From Corinectria fuckeliana (lineage: Eukaryota; Ascomycota; Sordariomycetes; Hypocreales; Nectriaceae), in contig WPDH01000362.1 in NCBI GenBank assembly GCA_019137255.1, positions 1-28,631 of the forward strand: 28,631 nucleotides of DNA, given 5' to 3'. Positions 9,513 through 20,062 of this stretch are shown here, in pieces (the first letter of the stretch is position 1; each line of letters opens with the position of its first letter). The position numbers and the translations under genes were made by a program. The notes under the pieces are model-generated. The model ran no database searches and was not told where the DNA came from. It saw only the letters and a program-made list of their open reading frames with translations.

Positions 9513-10243
9513 TGACACTCACAACTCTCCTCCATCATCTCGGTTGTAGGTATGTGAGACATCGTCATTGACTAGGTATATAAAATTGTCGCTACGAATT
9601 GACGAGGAGTCTTTTATGTTACGGATTTGACAACACAAGAATGATCATATGGATCTTTAGCATGTGTCTCAAATAACATAATGGAGGTAGCTCCGACAAA
9701 ACTATGAGTTGAAACCTGCCAGAGCTGAACGAAATATGAAGACCATTCTGTTGAAGAGGCGCTGCCTCTCATCCAGAATGGAGCCGGGTTGCCACACACG
9801 TCGGGCCCATTCATTGGCGGAGCCATTCGTCTCCGAAGCCCTTCGTCCCTAGTTGGCTGCTGACCATTGTCCTCCAAGTATGCTGCTTAGGGAACGACCA
9901 GAGAGCCGAGCTTCTAACGCTTGTATTTGACCTACGTCGTGGGATCTAGTGAGACTGCCCCGATCCCGAGTGTGCTTGTCCAACTTTGCTAACACAAGGT
10001 CTAGTTCTTGGGTATGGTAATTTATCGCCAGTGTTAAACAGCGAGTTCAAAGTACACATTACTGGACGAGCATGGAGCCAAGTGTTGCATCATTGGAAAA
10101 CCAGCTATTTCAATAGATCCGCTAGTTGACCTTCCTCTGCTTCCGGTCCTGTCTCGGTGGCTCCATACTGAGGTATATCTTACACCAATTGAGACTCACT
10201 GGAGTCTACTGATACCTCTCCTGTGCAAGCCCCGGATCTCTGA
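9513..10243. other. Intergenic, no gene recognised
   Basis: Normal base composition downstream of the lipase. Short open frames on both strands (for instance 9614-9877 on the - strand) have no motif I recognise. The right part may contain further decayed sequence from the phosphotransferase fragment that follows. Confidence 0.4.
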
Positions 10244-10468
10244 AATGCTGCGTGCTTTCTTTGGCCCGCATTCCTTACTGCGACTGGTGGCTTAGCTTTC
10301 AGTCAACCTTTGCGGCATTTGGAAGATCCAGATCGTAGAAAATATGAGAATGTATTCACGCATGCGGATCTCGATCTACGAAATATCCTGGTTAACCGAG
10401 ACGGGGCCTTAGGCTGGCAAGTCCTCGGCATTGTGGACTGGAGCAATCTAGGAATTGAGGACCTATAA
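10244..10468 (+). pseudogene. Fragment of APH-type phosphotransferase (fungal kinase-like)
   Basis: About 74 codons are open between a TGA at 10241 and a TAA at 10466. They encode the catalytic core of an aminoglycoside phosphotransferase-like (PF01636-type) protein: FTHADLDLRNILVN contains the HxDxxxxN catalytic loop (His at 10361, Asp at 10367, Asn at 10382), and VLGIVDWSNLG carries the metal-binding Asp-Trp. The family is large in fungi, and most members have unknown substrates. Shifting one frame after the TAA gives YNWDLKSG, suggesting a frameshift. The N-terminal nucleotide-binding part and the C-terminal helices are missing, so this is a relic. It is not AT-enriched, so it was not hit by RIP. 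It lies about 110 bp from the proposed 3' end of the - strand LINE. Confidence 0.65.
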
Positions 10469-10581
10469 TTGGGATCTAAAGTCAGGGAAATGCTGATTAA
10501 TACTTCACTGTGGAAAGTGAAGACCAAAGTAATACTCGCCTGCATCTTGAGATTTGGATCGATGATTACTCTTCTTGAACG

Positions 10582-10594
10582 CTTCCTGTCTTGT
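10582..10594. repeat. Candidate LINE target-site duplication, left copy
   Basis: CTTCCTGTCTTGT matches CTTTCTGTCTTGT at 22983-22995 except for one C/T. The two copies bracket the whole LINE plus its nested insertions. The TTG repeat that follows on the + strand reads as a (CAA)n tail on the - strand. Confidence 0.4.
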
Positions 10595-10623
10595 TGTTGT
10601 TGTTCTGTTTAACGCTAGTACGT

Positions 10624-10637
10624 CCCTTTCTAAAGGG
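10624..10637 (-). other. Stem-loop near the LINE 3' end
   Basis: CCCTTT-CT-AAAGGG is a perfect 6 bp stem with a 2 nt centre. It lies about 20 bases before the (CAA)n tail in the sense of the element. 3' stem-loops are recognised by the reverse transcriptase in several LINE families, so this is a plausible recognition structure. Confidence 0.4.
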
Positions 10638-12959
10638 CACAGGGCGCCTAACTATCTGTCTGATCTACATACACTTACTGCTAAACACACGTACTAAGAA
10701 AAGGACAGGTAGGAAGGGGAGGGAGGGTTAAGTCTTTAGGTCTTCTAGATAATAAACATCAGAGAAGTGGGGTAAGATGTAAGATATAACTAGAGCTATA
10801 TAGTTAAGCAGGTAAAGCCTGTTATAGCTAAGCCTAGTAATAAGTATAGATTTCTTTAAAGAATCTTATAATTTAAGCCCTCTTAATATAAGATATTTAT
10901 TAAGATCTTAATATAGCTAGTATATTATCTTTTAGAGTATTTTATAGCTAATAATATTTAGCTTTTTAGTATATAAAAATATAAGTAAGTAACTTTCTCT
11001 TCTTATAAGAATAGATTATCTTAGTATCTTAGTATTTAAACTTATTATAGTATTTAGTAAAGTCTTTACAGCCTAAGTAAGCTATAAGAAGATAATATAG
11101 TTTATCTTAAAAGAGCTCTAGTTTTTTTATAAGTTTTAAAAAAGTGTTAAGTCTTAGCAGACTATAGCTTATAAGGCCTCTATTATACTACTAGTTATTA
11201 AAGTTAGCTTAGTTTTTAATTCTAATCTGCCTCTTAATATAACTATAAGTTAAGAGTAAATACTTTAAGAGTTTTACTTATACTCTCTGTTTTACTAGGT
11301 AATTAGTAGTCTTATTACTTATAATATTTATATACTTTAAGGCTTAGTATAATTTAATCTTAGCTTTATAAAACTTTATAGTTTTATAGTAAGTAAAAAA
11401 GATATCTTATAATAAGTTTAATAAGTTCTCTTATAGTTTATAAAGTATAATAAAGTTATTTAAGTATATTAAGATAAGATCTTAAAAGAAGAGTTATAAG
11501 ATTTTAGTTAAATCTTATACTATATTTTTTATCTTAGTATTAAAAATTTCTGCCTTATATAGTAACTAGTAGCTTATATATACTAGCTAGTTATTCTTAA
11601 AAATAGTATATTTATAACCTACTCTTAAGGTATTATATAAGTTACTTTTCTCTAAAAGTCTAAATCTATTTATATAAATAACTATATATAATTCTTTTAC
11701 TATATTTACTTAGTTATTAAATTCTACTATTACTTTTACTTTATTACTAAAGTTAAGTAAAAGTTTATTTTTATATATTATTTAGTAAAATATAAAATAA
11801 GAAAAGAGTTTAAATATTATTATTATATTTATTAAGACTATTAGTTATACTAGGTTATCTTAGTTTTTTTATAGTTAGTAGTTAATAATTCTACTAACTA
11901 GTAAGTACTATTATTATAAAAAGTTAAGATAGAAAGTATATTTTTTTCTAGCTATATAAAGAGTTATATTAATTAAGAGAATATTAGCTTCTCTTACTAA
12001 GATTAAGACTAAGATAGTCTTTTAGACTAGTAAATACTTATAAATAGTATAATTAAGTATAAGTTAGTACTTAACTAGAGAGTCTCTTATATTATAATAC
12101 ACTTAAGGCTAAATATCTTAGCTTTTTTTCACTTTAGTATATATAAGACTTAGCTATTAGATCTTACTTTTATATAAGAGTTTTAAGATAATAATTATCT
12201 AAATTACTTTTTATATTATAGTAAGTAAGATATCTTAGTATATCTTACTTAAGCTTTTAAGATAGTTTATTATAATATATATTAAGATAGTTTAAACTTT
12301 AATATAGTACTTAAAGTTATATTTATAGTCTAAATATACTTTTAGCTATTTAATAATATTTAAAAGGTTAATAATCTTATTATTATACTTAACTATAAGG
12401 TTCTAAAGGTTTTATTACTAGGTAAAGTAAATAAGCTTTAATTTTTCTAAGTTAAATATAATTTTATTTATTATACTTTATTTAATTATATTATTAAGTA
12501 TCTCTTATACTTTAGTAAAAGTCTCTTTTATTATGCTTTTTATTACTAGAATACTATAGTTATTTATATATTTAAACTATAATTTAAGAGGGCTAAAAGT
12601 GTATATAAGTACTAAGTATAGTAAGAAAGTATTAAAAAGGCTAGTAACTCTTATAGTAAAAGAGATTTTAGCTTTATACTTTTTATTTTTTCTCTCTTAT
12701 ATATTACTATAGTAAATTTATTTATTATAAATAAGCTTACCTAGCTAGTTAGCTATAATAGCTATTCTTACTCTTATAATTTATATATTAGGTAGTTTCT
12801 TAAGACTATATTAAATACCTCTTATATATTAATTATAATTAAGATAATAACCCTTTTTTTATATAGCTATATCTTAATATTATATACTAATACTTTTATA
12901 ATATTAATAGCTAATTTCTTTAAGAGTGTACTAGCTATCTTTAAGAGTAAAATTCTATA

Positions 12960-13260
12960 TATAATAATAGCTTATACTACTCTTTTTATAATAAGTCTTT
13001 TAAGTTTTTTCTCTAGGTATAAAAAAAGAAAGATTAAGTGCTAGCTCTTATAAGTACTTAAATTATAATTTAGCTTTAGTATTATTACTATATTTACCCT
13101 TTAGAAGATCTAAAAGTAATACTTTAGTTTAAGATAGTATTAAAAAAAGTATCTAATATATCTAGTTATTACTAGCTAAGTAGCTTTTAGTATTATAATT
13201 ATAATACTATCTAATTTAGGTATTATATTACTTACTCTTAAAAGTACTTTCTTAGTTTTC
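12960..13260 (-). pseudogene. LINE reverse transcriptase fossil
   Basis: Reading the - strand in one frame from about 13260 gives RVSNIIPKL, matching the DGIPN start of a non-LTR reverse transcriptase. Further on come TRYIRYFF, LKLKYYF and RVNIVIILKLN, then YKS-stop-HLIFLFLYLEKKLKRL and IIKRVV. These align with the conserved fungal LINE blocks (CL..GYYP..F..A..VVL.KP, then Y.PI.LL...GK.LE..IA.R). Substitutions such as W to stop and P to L or F fit C-to-T and G-to-A change. Non-functional. Confidence 0.7.
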
Positions 13261-13490
13261 TTAAAAGTAATTAAGTTATCTTATTTAATAGTTCTTTATA
13301 AGTATATTAGTAGTTTATTTATAAGAAGATTATTATTTATTATAGTCTTCTTAAGTAGTATCTTTCTTAAGTATTTTACTTTATTAATAAGATTTATTAT
13401 AACTATACTATTTATATTAATTATTAGAATAGCTTAAAACTATAAGCTTTATTTATACTACTTATAAACCTTATAAAGGTTTTTATTTAT

Positions 13491-14068
13491 TATTAGAGCT
13501 TACTAGCTTTAACTAGTATTATAAAATCCTAAGAAAATCCTAGTATATATTAGCATATAGTACTATTAGTACTATACTAACACTATATAAAGACTTTCTT
13601 ATATTTCTATTAGCTATTATTAAATTACTACTATCTACTAGTTTTTTAACTTATATTATAGTTTAGATAAACTCTAAAAGATTTACTACTAGAACTGTAA
13701 TTATAGTATAATATTATATCTAACTAATCTGAGATTTTAGTATAATATTAGTTATCACTTTAGCTATAAATTAAGCTATTATATAACCTATTTAAACTGC
13801 TAAGAGACTAGGAATTTATTTATAAAAAAAGAGTAATTTTCACTTATATCTAAATATAAAGTAGATACTTAAGCACTTAGATTTTAACTAATTATCTTAT
13901 AAAATATATTAATTTAACCCACCTTTTCTCCTCTACCTAATAAGCTATCTATTAGTTATTAAGACTTACTTTAAAACCTCTTAATCACTTAAAACCTCTA
14001 AAAGCTTTATAGCTATTTATTTTAAGAAATTTAACTTTTTTATACAGCTTATAATATTATACCTCACA
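13491..14068 (+). repeat. 5' LTR of Copia element
   Basis: 578 bp, the same length as the 3' LTR with no indels by my hand alignment. I count about 28 differences between the two, all C/T or A/G transitions. Confidence 0.9.
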
Positions 14069-14639
14069 GGTTATAAGCTTAGATTTACTATAAATCCTCT
14101 TTTAGAAGTTTTCTTCTAATTTTTACCTTTTATCTTAAAATTTACTACTTCTAATAAGCAAATTAAATTCTTTCTTCCCCCTACTTTTAATATAAAGATA
14201 AAAGACTTAATTATAAGTTTAATCTATTAATTTACTTTCTAAGAAGGTATTCTTATTAAAAACCTTTATCTTTCTATCTTAATTAGCTTATATCTTTCTT
14301 ATTCTAAGAGAAGAGCTATTTTAGAAGAAAGACAACTAATTAGAAGAGCTAAAAGGTCCTAATTTCACTCTTAGGGCACTAGTAGCTTTAAAGCTACTAA
14401 TAATAAAGGTATATTTCTTTTCTAGGAATATTATAACTTTTTTACCTTTACTAATAAAGAAATCTATTTCTTTAGAAGGGAACAAAAAGTAGGAGACTTC
14501 TAAGGAAACTTTTAAGAGAATCTCTTTCACTTAAAAAGGGAGAAAAACTCACTCTATCTATATATATTTTTTACAGATTTATAATACTACCTCTTTCCTA
14601 AATAAATCTTAATCTCTTTTACATCTTTATAAAATACTT

Positions 14640-15650
14640 TAATTTTTTATTAAAGAATTATACTATATTTAAAAGATAGGAAATAGTGATAAAGATTACT
14701 ATATTTCTAAGCTTAAGAGTAGTGAAAACTATATAACCTAAGCTATAAGAATAAAAGCTTTCTTAACTAAAGAAAAACTTATATCTACTATTAAGCTAGA
14801 AAATCATAATAAAAGTGAAGAGGCTTTAGTAAATATAAGGCTTCTATTAGAAGATAGTCTCTTATTGTAAATTAAGTATATTATAAGTGTTAAAGCTGCT
14901 TAGGATAGCTTAAAAAGCTTATATAATTCTTTTAGATTTACTTTTAAATTTCTACTTATAAAGAAATTTTTTAATACCACTTTAAATAATTTTTCTATTA
15001 TAAAAGAATATTTAAATAAGGTAAAAAGAGTATCTAATAAATTAGCTTCTAAGAATATAAATATTCTTAATAAAGTTATAATAGCTTAGATTCTAAATAA
15101 CTTAAATAAATCCTATAATAACTATATAATAAATATCTCTTAAGCTTTAAGAAATAAGCTTAATACTTATAATATAAAGACTTTATCTTCTAGCCTTATA
15201 GATAAATCTAAGAGGCTAAAAAGCTCTAAAAACTTAGTTAACTTTATTAAATTAAAAAAACCCTAGAAAAAGAAGAAAATAGCACTTAAATGTTCCTATT
15301 GTAAAATGTAAGGCTATTTAAATAAAGATTGCTATTTTTTACATCCTAATAAAGCTCTTAAAAGCTTTAAAATAAAGGATAATAACAGGGTGAAAAAGAA
15401 TACTTTTAAAAAGGATAAAAAGACTAAGAAAGAGACCCCTTTTAGTAAAAGGGAAGAAAGAGATAAAAAACAGAAAGAATTATTTAATATAAAAGTTAAC
15501 CCTTCTAACTTAAATACCTCTCCTAATAGTCCTAATAACCTAGATAGTCCTATTTTTATCTTTAATTCTATTATAAAATTAGATAAAGATATAAAGGAAA
15601 TTTCTAAAGATTTTAATATAGGAGTAAATCTCTCTATTTAGTCTTTAAAG
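14640..15650 (+). pseudogene. Copia gag fossil with CCHC knuckle
   Basis: Several frames interrupted by TAA/TAG carry a Copia-type Gag pattern, including a stretch that reads FLLIKKFFNTTLNNFSIIKE and later LRNKLNTYNIKTLSS. A zinc knuckle at 15291-15332 keeps CX2CX4HX4C spacing (Cys codons at 15291, 15300 and 15330). The His has become Tyr (TAT at 15315) and a stop sits inside (15309). The lysine-rich open stretch at 15390-15641 is a by-chance open piece of the same fossil, not a separate gene. Confidence 0.75.
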
Positions 15651-16199
15651 AAAAGAAAATCTAATAATTCTCTAAGACTTTTAAAAGCCTATATACCCTC
15701 TCTTATAAAAATACTTAAAAGTATTAAGGTAAATCTCTTACCTTCCTCTATATATAACAAGAAAATAACTAAATTTATATATAATATAAGTGCTACTAGG
15801 CATATAATATCTAATAAAAATTATTTTCTTAATTATAAAACTATAAACTAGAGAGTAAATTAAGAAAAAGCCTCTTTTTTACTAGTTAAAAGCAGTAAAA
15901 ATATAATATTAAGATTCCTAAAGAATAATAAAAAATATATTATAAAAAACTGCTATTATATACCTAAAATAAGTGTTAATATTCTAAGCTAGTCCTTTTT
16001 TAATAATATATATTTCTTTATAGAAAATAAGAAAATATTCTTAATAAATAATAAAAGAGATATTATAACTTTTAGAAAAGAGTATAATAATTTATATTAT
16101 ATACTAGTTATTATAAGAAATAAAGATAAAATAAAAGTAAGTTTTTTCTCTAATAAAGCTAATATTTTAAATATAGAAAATATAAATAAGCCTTTAAAT

Positions 16200-17120
16200 A
16201 TTAATTTATTTAATTAATATATAAGATTAGGGTATTTAAACATAAAAGCCTTAAAGAAAATACTTTATTAAAATAAAGATAAAATTTATAATATTAAAAA
16301 GAAAGATATTATAAAGATATTATAGTATAAAAACTATATTAAAGCTAAAGCTATTAATAAAGTTAATAGAAAAAGCTCTAATAAAGACTATAAATATCTA
16401 GAAAAATTTATAACTAATATTTAAGGTCTTATAAGAATACTTACATATAATAAATACTATTACTTTATTACTTTCCTAAATATAGCTACTAAATATCTTA
16501 ATACCTATTTAATTAGAAATAAAAGTAAGACTTTAAATAAGTTTAAAAAGTTTAAAGTTATAGCTAAAAATAATAAAGCTAATCTTAGGATTAAGCAAGT
16601 TTTTTCAGATAATACTAAAGAATATCTTTATAAAATAAGATCTTATTACTTAAAAAGTAGTATAAAATATAATTTTAGCTCTTTTAATACCTCTAAGCCT
16701 AATAGGTTAGCTAAAAGAATAAATAAGACTTTATTAAATAAAGTTAAAGCTATATTATATATAGCTAAAGTTTCTTTTTACCTGTGGGAAAAAGCTTTAA
16801 AAGCAGCTACTTATATATATAATAGAACTTCTCACTTTAGTATAAGCTATTTATCTCTTTTAGAAAAGAGAGATAATATTTATATTAAACTAAAAGATTT
16901 AAATAATATTAAAACATTTAGATTTATAGTCTATTATAAGAATAAACACTTTAGAGATAAGCTAGAAACTAGAGCTTATAAAAGTATTATTATAAGCTAT
17001 TTAGAAAATAGCTATAAAATCTAAGACTATAATAAACACTGTATAATAATATCTAGAGATATAATTATACTAGAAAACTGCTTTCTAGATAATAATAAAA
17101 GCCTAACTTTTAATTCTCTT
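16200..17120 (+). pseudogene. Copia integrase fossil
   Basis: The zinc-finger part shows RLGYLNIKALK at about 16225-16257 (His to Tyr). The DDE core can be followed: the first Asp is now Asn (AAT at 16416, in TNI-stop-GLI), the second Asp is intact (GAT at 16608, in FSDNTKEY), and the Glu of the GVAER block is now Lys (AAA at 16713, in PNRLAKRINKTLL). The changes are G-to-A. The typical Copia downstream block, YLWEKALKAATYIYNRTSH, is easy to read at about 16780-16835. Confidence 0.85.
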
Positions 17121-17792
17121 TCTAAGATAAAAAGCTCTTCTAATAAGTCTAAAAAAGAATTTAAAAATTCTATTAAAAAGACTATAAAAAAAAGAGAGGC
17201 TAATTTGCCTAAAATATTAGTAAATATACCTAAAAAGCCCTCTAATTACTATAAGTCTTATAAAAAATACCTTAATATTCTTACTCTAGTTAATAATAAG
17301 AACCTTATAAAGCCTAATTTCTTTAAGTCTGCTATAAGCGGCTTAGATAAGAAAAATTAGAATAATTCTATAAAAGCAGAAATAACTAAATTATTAAGGT
17401 AAAATACCTAAACTATAAAACCTCTTTCTAAAGAAAGAAAAGTCTTAAAAGGTAAATAGGTTTATAAAATAAAAACTAATAATAATAATAATATTATTAA
17501 GTATAAGTCTAGATAGGTAGTATAAGGTTATAATTAAATATTTAGTATAGATTATAATAAAACCTTTACTATTATAACTAAACTTAAAACTATAAGAATT
17601 CTTTTAATATTAGCTATAGCTAATAACTATACTATATAGTAATATAATATAAAAAATGCTTTTATTTATACTAATATAAATAAAGAAATTTATACTATAA
17701 TTCTTACAGGTTTTAAAAAATACTTATATAACTTTTATAAGCTAAATAAAAGAGAAATAAAGAAAATTAAGAATAAATTTATAGTTTTAAAG

Positions 17793-17808
17793 CTTAATAA
17801 AGCTTTAT
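17793..17808. repeat. Target-site duplication, left copy, of SINE-like insert
   Basis: CTTAATAAAGCTTTAT is repeated without mismatch at 17999-18014. It encodes the LNKAL codons of the Copia reverse transcriptase, so one copy is surplus. Confidence 0.85.
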
Positions 17809-17998
17809 TTATTTATTTATTTATTTATACTTTATAGACCTAAAAGGTAGATAGTGCTTCTATTCTATATAGATACAGGAAAAACTATAGAATTAGACGA
17901 AAACCCGTATTCTTTATATAGCGGGCCCGGGTTAGGCCCCTTATGCTATTACTACACGTGAGTAAATAGTCCTTTTGCTAGGACTAGAGTTATCCTAT
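17809..17998 (-). mobile_element. SINE-like non-LTR insertion, not RIP-mutated
   Basis: A ~190 bp insert inside the Copia reverse transcriptase, flanked by a perfect 16 bp duplication. Its left end is (TTTA)n, so on the - strand it has a (TAAA)n 3' tail. A long duplication plus a simple tail is the mark of target-primed reverse transcription. Unlike its surroundings it keeps CA, TG and CG dinucleotides (CACGTG, GCGGGCCCGGG, GACGAAAACCCG). Near its 5' end, on the - strand, AGTCCT/AGGACT forms a 6 bp stem (17968-17985). No coding capacity. I do not recognise a clear tRNA A/B box pair, so the source RNA is unknown. Confidence 0.75.
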
Positions 17999-18014
17999 CT
18001 TAATAAAGCTTTAT
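17999..18014. repeat. Target-site duplication, right copy, of SINE-like insert
   Basis: Identical 16 bp copy of 17793-17808, after which the reverse transcriptase frame resumes with the YGLKQ-type block. Confidence 0.85.
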
Positions 18015-18479
18015 ATAGTCTTAAATAAAGTCTTAGACTTTAGTACTAATTTCTCTTAAATAAATTAAATCTAATAAGATTTAAATTTATACTATTTAAT
18101 AAAAAGGTATTTATTAATAATAGCTTAAAGATAGCTATAATAATTTATATAAATAATCTTTTATTTTTAGGGCCTTATAAAAAAGAAATAGAGAATATAA
18201 AAAATAAACTATTTAAAGATTTAAAAGTCTAGTCTTTAAGAGAAGTTAGAGACTTCTTAGAAATAAATATAACTATAAACTAAGAGAATAAAAGCTTATA
18301 TATAAACTAATATAAATATACTTATAATAAAATTATAAAGTATAATAAAGAGTCTTTAGGAACTTCTAATATACTTGTTACAGCAGGGAAAAAGCTTTTA
18401 AAAGCTAAAATAAAAGCTTTTAAAAAAGATATTCTTAAATTCTAGCAGGAAATAAGATCTCTCTTATACTTATCTATAA

Positions 18480-19125
18480 AAACTAGACTTAATATATCTT
18501 ATATAGTAAATACTGCCTTTAGATATACCTTTAAGCCTAATAATAGCTACTTTAATACTTTAAATAAGATTTAAAAATACTTAAATAAATATCCTGCCTT
18601 AGAAATTTATTATAATTATAATATAAATTTAGAATCTTATAATAGTATTATTAAAGGTTATAAAAATACTAACTAGAGCTTTAGTCTAAAAGATAAAAAG
18701 TCTATAAGTAGATATTATATTTATATAGCTAATAATCTTATTAGCTAAAATACTATAAAGTAAAAATTAGTAGCTTTAAGCTCTTATAAATCTAAATATA
18801 TAGCTTTAAAAGAGGCTACTAAAAAAGCTAAATATCTATCTAATTTATATAGATATTTAAATATAAACCTTTCTTTAAGTTATAATAAAGCTATTTCTCC
18901 TATCTTAACAGATAATTAGGCTGCTAAAAAAATAGCAGAAAATTCAGAATTTTATAAAAGATCTAAGCATATAAATATTACTTATCACTTTATAAGAGAT
19001 AAAATTAGAAAAGAATTTATAAAGCTTTTTTATATAAAAAGTAAAGATAATATAGTAGACTTTTTTACTAAACATTTAGGTCTTATAGACTTTATAAGAT
19101 TAAGAGATTTATTATCTCTTAAATA
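18480..19125 (+). pseudogene. Copia RNase H fossil
   Basis: The C-terminal part of the polyprotein reads TRLNISYIVN, then YIALKEATKKAKYLSNLYRY (fitting the ALSEAAKEA..L..L pattern) and TDN-stop-AAK for the DNQGA block. It ends HINITYHFIRDKIRKEF, the classic Copia tail. The Glu of KEAT and the Asp of TDN are intact, but stops and tract changes abolish function. The reading stops at about 19125, roughly 350 bp before the polypurine run. Confidence 0.8.
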
Positions 19126-19484
19126 ATAAAAAGGTTTTTAATACTTTAAAAGCTTTTTCTTTATAAAAGGGTTTTAATAACTTATAACTATTTTTCTCTT
19201 AAGAATAATATAATAGTTTTTTCCTATAAAAGGTTTTCTATTATAATACTATAATACTATAATAATATAATAGCTTAAGATTTTTCCTATAATTATATAG
19301 GTTTTATTAAAGCTATAAAAAAATAACTATAACTTTTAATAAATAAAATATTATAACTTACTTATTTATTTATATATAAAGTTACTTTTTTCTTTATACT
19401 TATAAAGCTATAAAAGCTCTATAAAATAGTATATATCTTATATTTTATATACTATCTTATAGCTCTTATATCTTTAAGAGAGGC

Positions 19485-20062
19485 TATTAAAGTTTACTAG
19501 CTTTAACTAGTATTATAAAATCCTAGGAAAATCCTAGTATATATTAGCATATAGTACTATTAGCACTATACTAATACTATATAAAGACTTTCTTATATTT
19601 CTATTAGCTATTATTAAATTACTACTATCTACTAGTTTTCTAACTTATATTATAGTTTAAATAAACTCTAAAAGATTTACTATTAGAACTATAATTATAG
19701 CGTAATATTATATTTAACTAATCTAAGATTTTAGTATAATATTAGTTATCACTTTAGCTATAAATTAAGCTATTATATAACCTATTTAGACTGCTAAAAG
19801 ACTAGAAATCTATTTATAAAGAGAGAGTGATTTCCGCTTATATCTAAATATAAAGTAGACACTTAAGCACTTAGATTTTAACTAATTATCTTATAAAATA
19901 TATTAATTTAACCCACTTTTTCTCCTCTACCTAATAAGCTATCTATTAGTTATTAAGACTTACTTTAAAACCTCTTAATCACTTAAAACCTTTAAAAGCT
20001 TTATAGCTATTTATTTTAAGAAATTTAACTTTTTTATACAGCTTGTAATATTATACCTTATA
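19485..20062 (+). repeat. 3' LTR of Copia element
   Basis: 578 bp partner of 13491-14068. The polypurine run AAGAGAGG at 19476-19483 lies immediately upstream and the target duplication TTTAT immediately downstream. Confidence 0.9.

Larger units (their letters stand above)
10595..13490 (-). mobile_element. LINE (Tad1-like), 3' part, RIP-degraded
   Basis: This is the 3' portion of a - strand LINE cut in two by the Copia element. Read on the - strand it contains the N-terminal half of the reverse transcriptase (13260 to 12960), then presumably the rest of RT and RNase H, unreadable to me, down to about 10750. The last ~140 bp (10595-10735) are GC-normal and look like the 3' end: a perfect CCCTTT/AAAGGG stem at 10624-10637 and a short CAA repeat tail. 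The remainder is nearly free of CA/TG and full of stops. It pairs with 20063-22982. Confidence 0.7.
17380..18480 (+). pseudogene. Copia reverse transcriptase fossil, split by insertion
   Basis: The fossil opens with a VYKIKTN block (about 17458) and continues through IFSIDYNKTFTIITKLKTIR. The first catalytic Asp is Asn (AAT at 17646, in NIKNAFIY). The YVDD box reads YINN at 18146-18157, so all three catalytic aspartates are lost by GAT-to-AAT change. The LNKALYGLKQ block is interrupted by a ~190 bp insert and resumes exactly after its 16 bp target-site duplication. Confidence 0.85.
13491..20062 (+). mobile_element. Complete Copia LTR retrotransposon, RIP-inactivated, nested in LINE
   Basis: The element is 6572 bp with two 578 bp LTRs, flanked by the 5 bp duplication TTTAT (13486-13490 and 20063-20067). 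The LTRs begin TATTAGAG/TATTAAAG (probably TGTTAGAG originally) and end CCTCACA/CCTTATA. A possible primer-binding site, GGTTATAAGC, follows the 5' LTR at 14069. A polypurine run AAGAGAGG ends one base before the 3' LTR. Internal order is gag, integrase, reverse transcriptase, RNase H, which is Copia rather than Gypsy order. All domains carry stops and lost catalytic residues. The reverse transcriptase is additionally split by the insert at 17809-17998. Confidence 0.9.

Noticed and set aside
9614..9877. 87-codon open frame on the - strand downstream of the lipase
   Set aside because: No motif I recognise, no splice or start context to support it, and no link to the phosphotransferase fragment.
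3740..10468. Pectate lyase, SQR, lipase and kinase fragment as a functional gene cluster
   Set aside because: Functions and cell locations are unrelated, spacing is ordinary, and no biosynthetic core enzyme or shared regulator is present.
14336..14530. 64-codon open frame on the - strand
   Set aside because: Low-complexity AT-rich leader of the Copia element, opposite to the sense of the element, no motifs.
15390..15641. 83-codon lysine-rich open frame on the + strand
   Set aside because: It lies directly after the Copia gag zinc knuckle inside the retrotransposon and is open by chance in RIP-mutated DNA.
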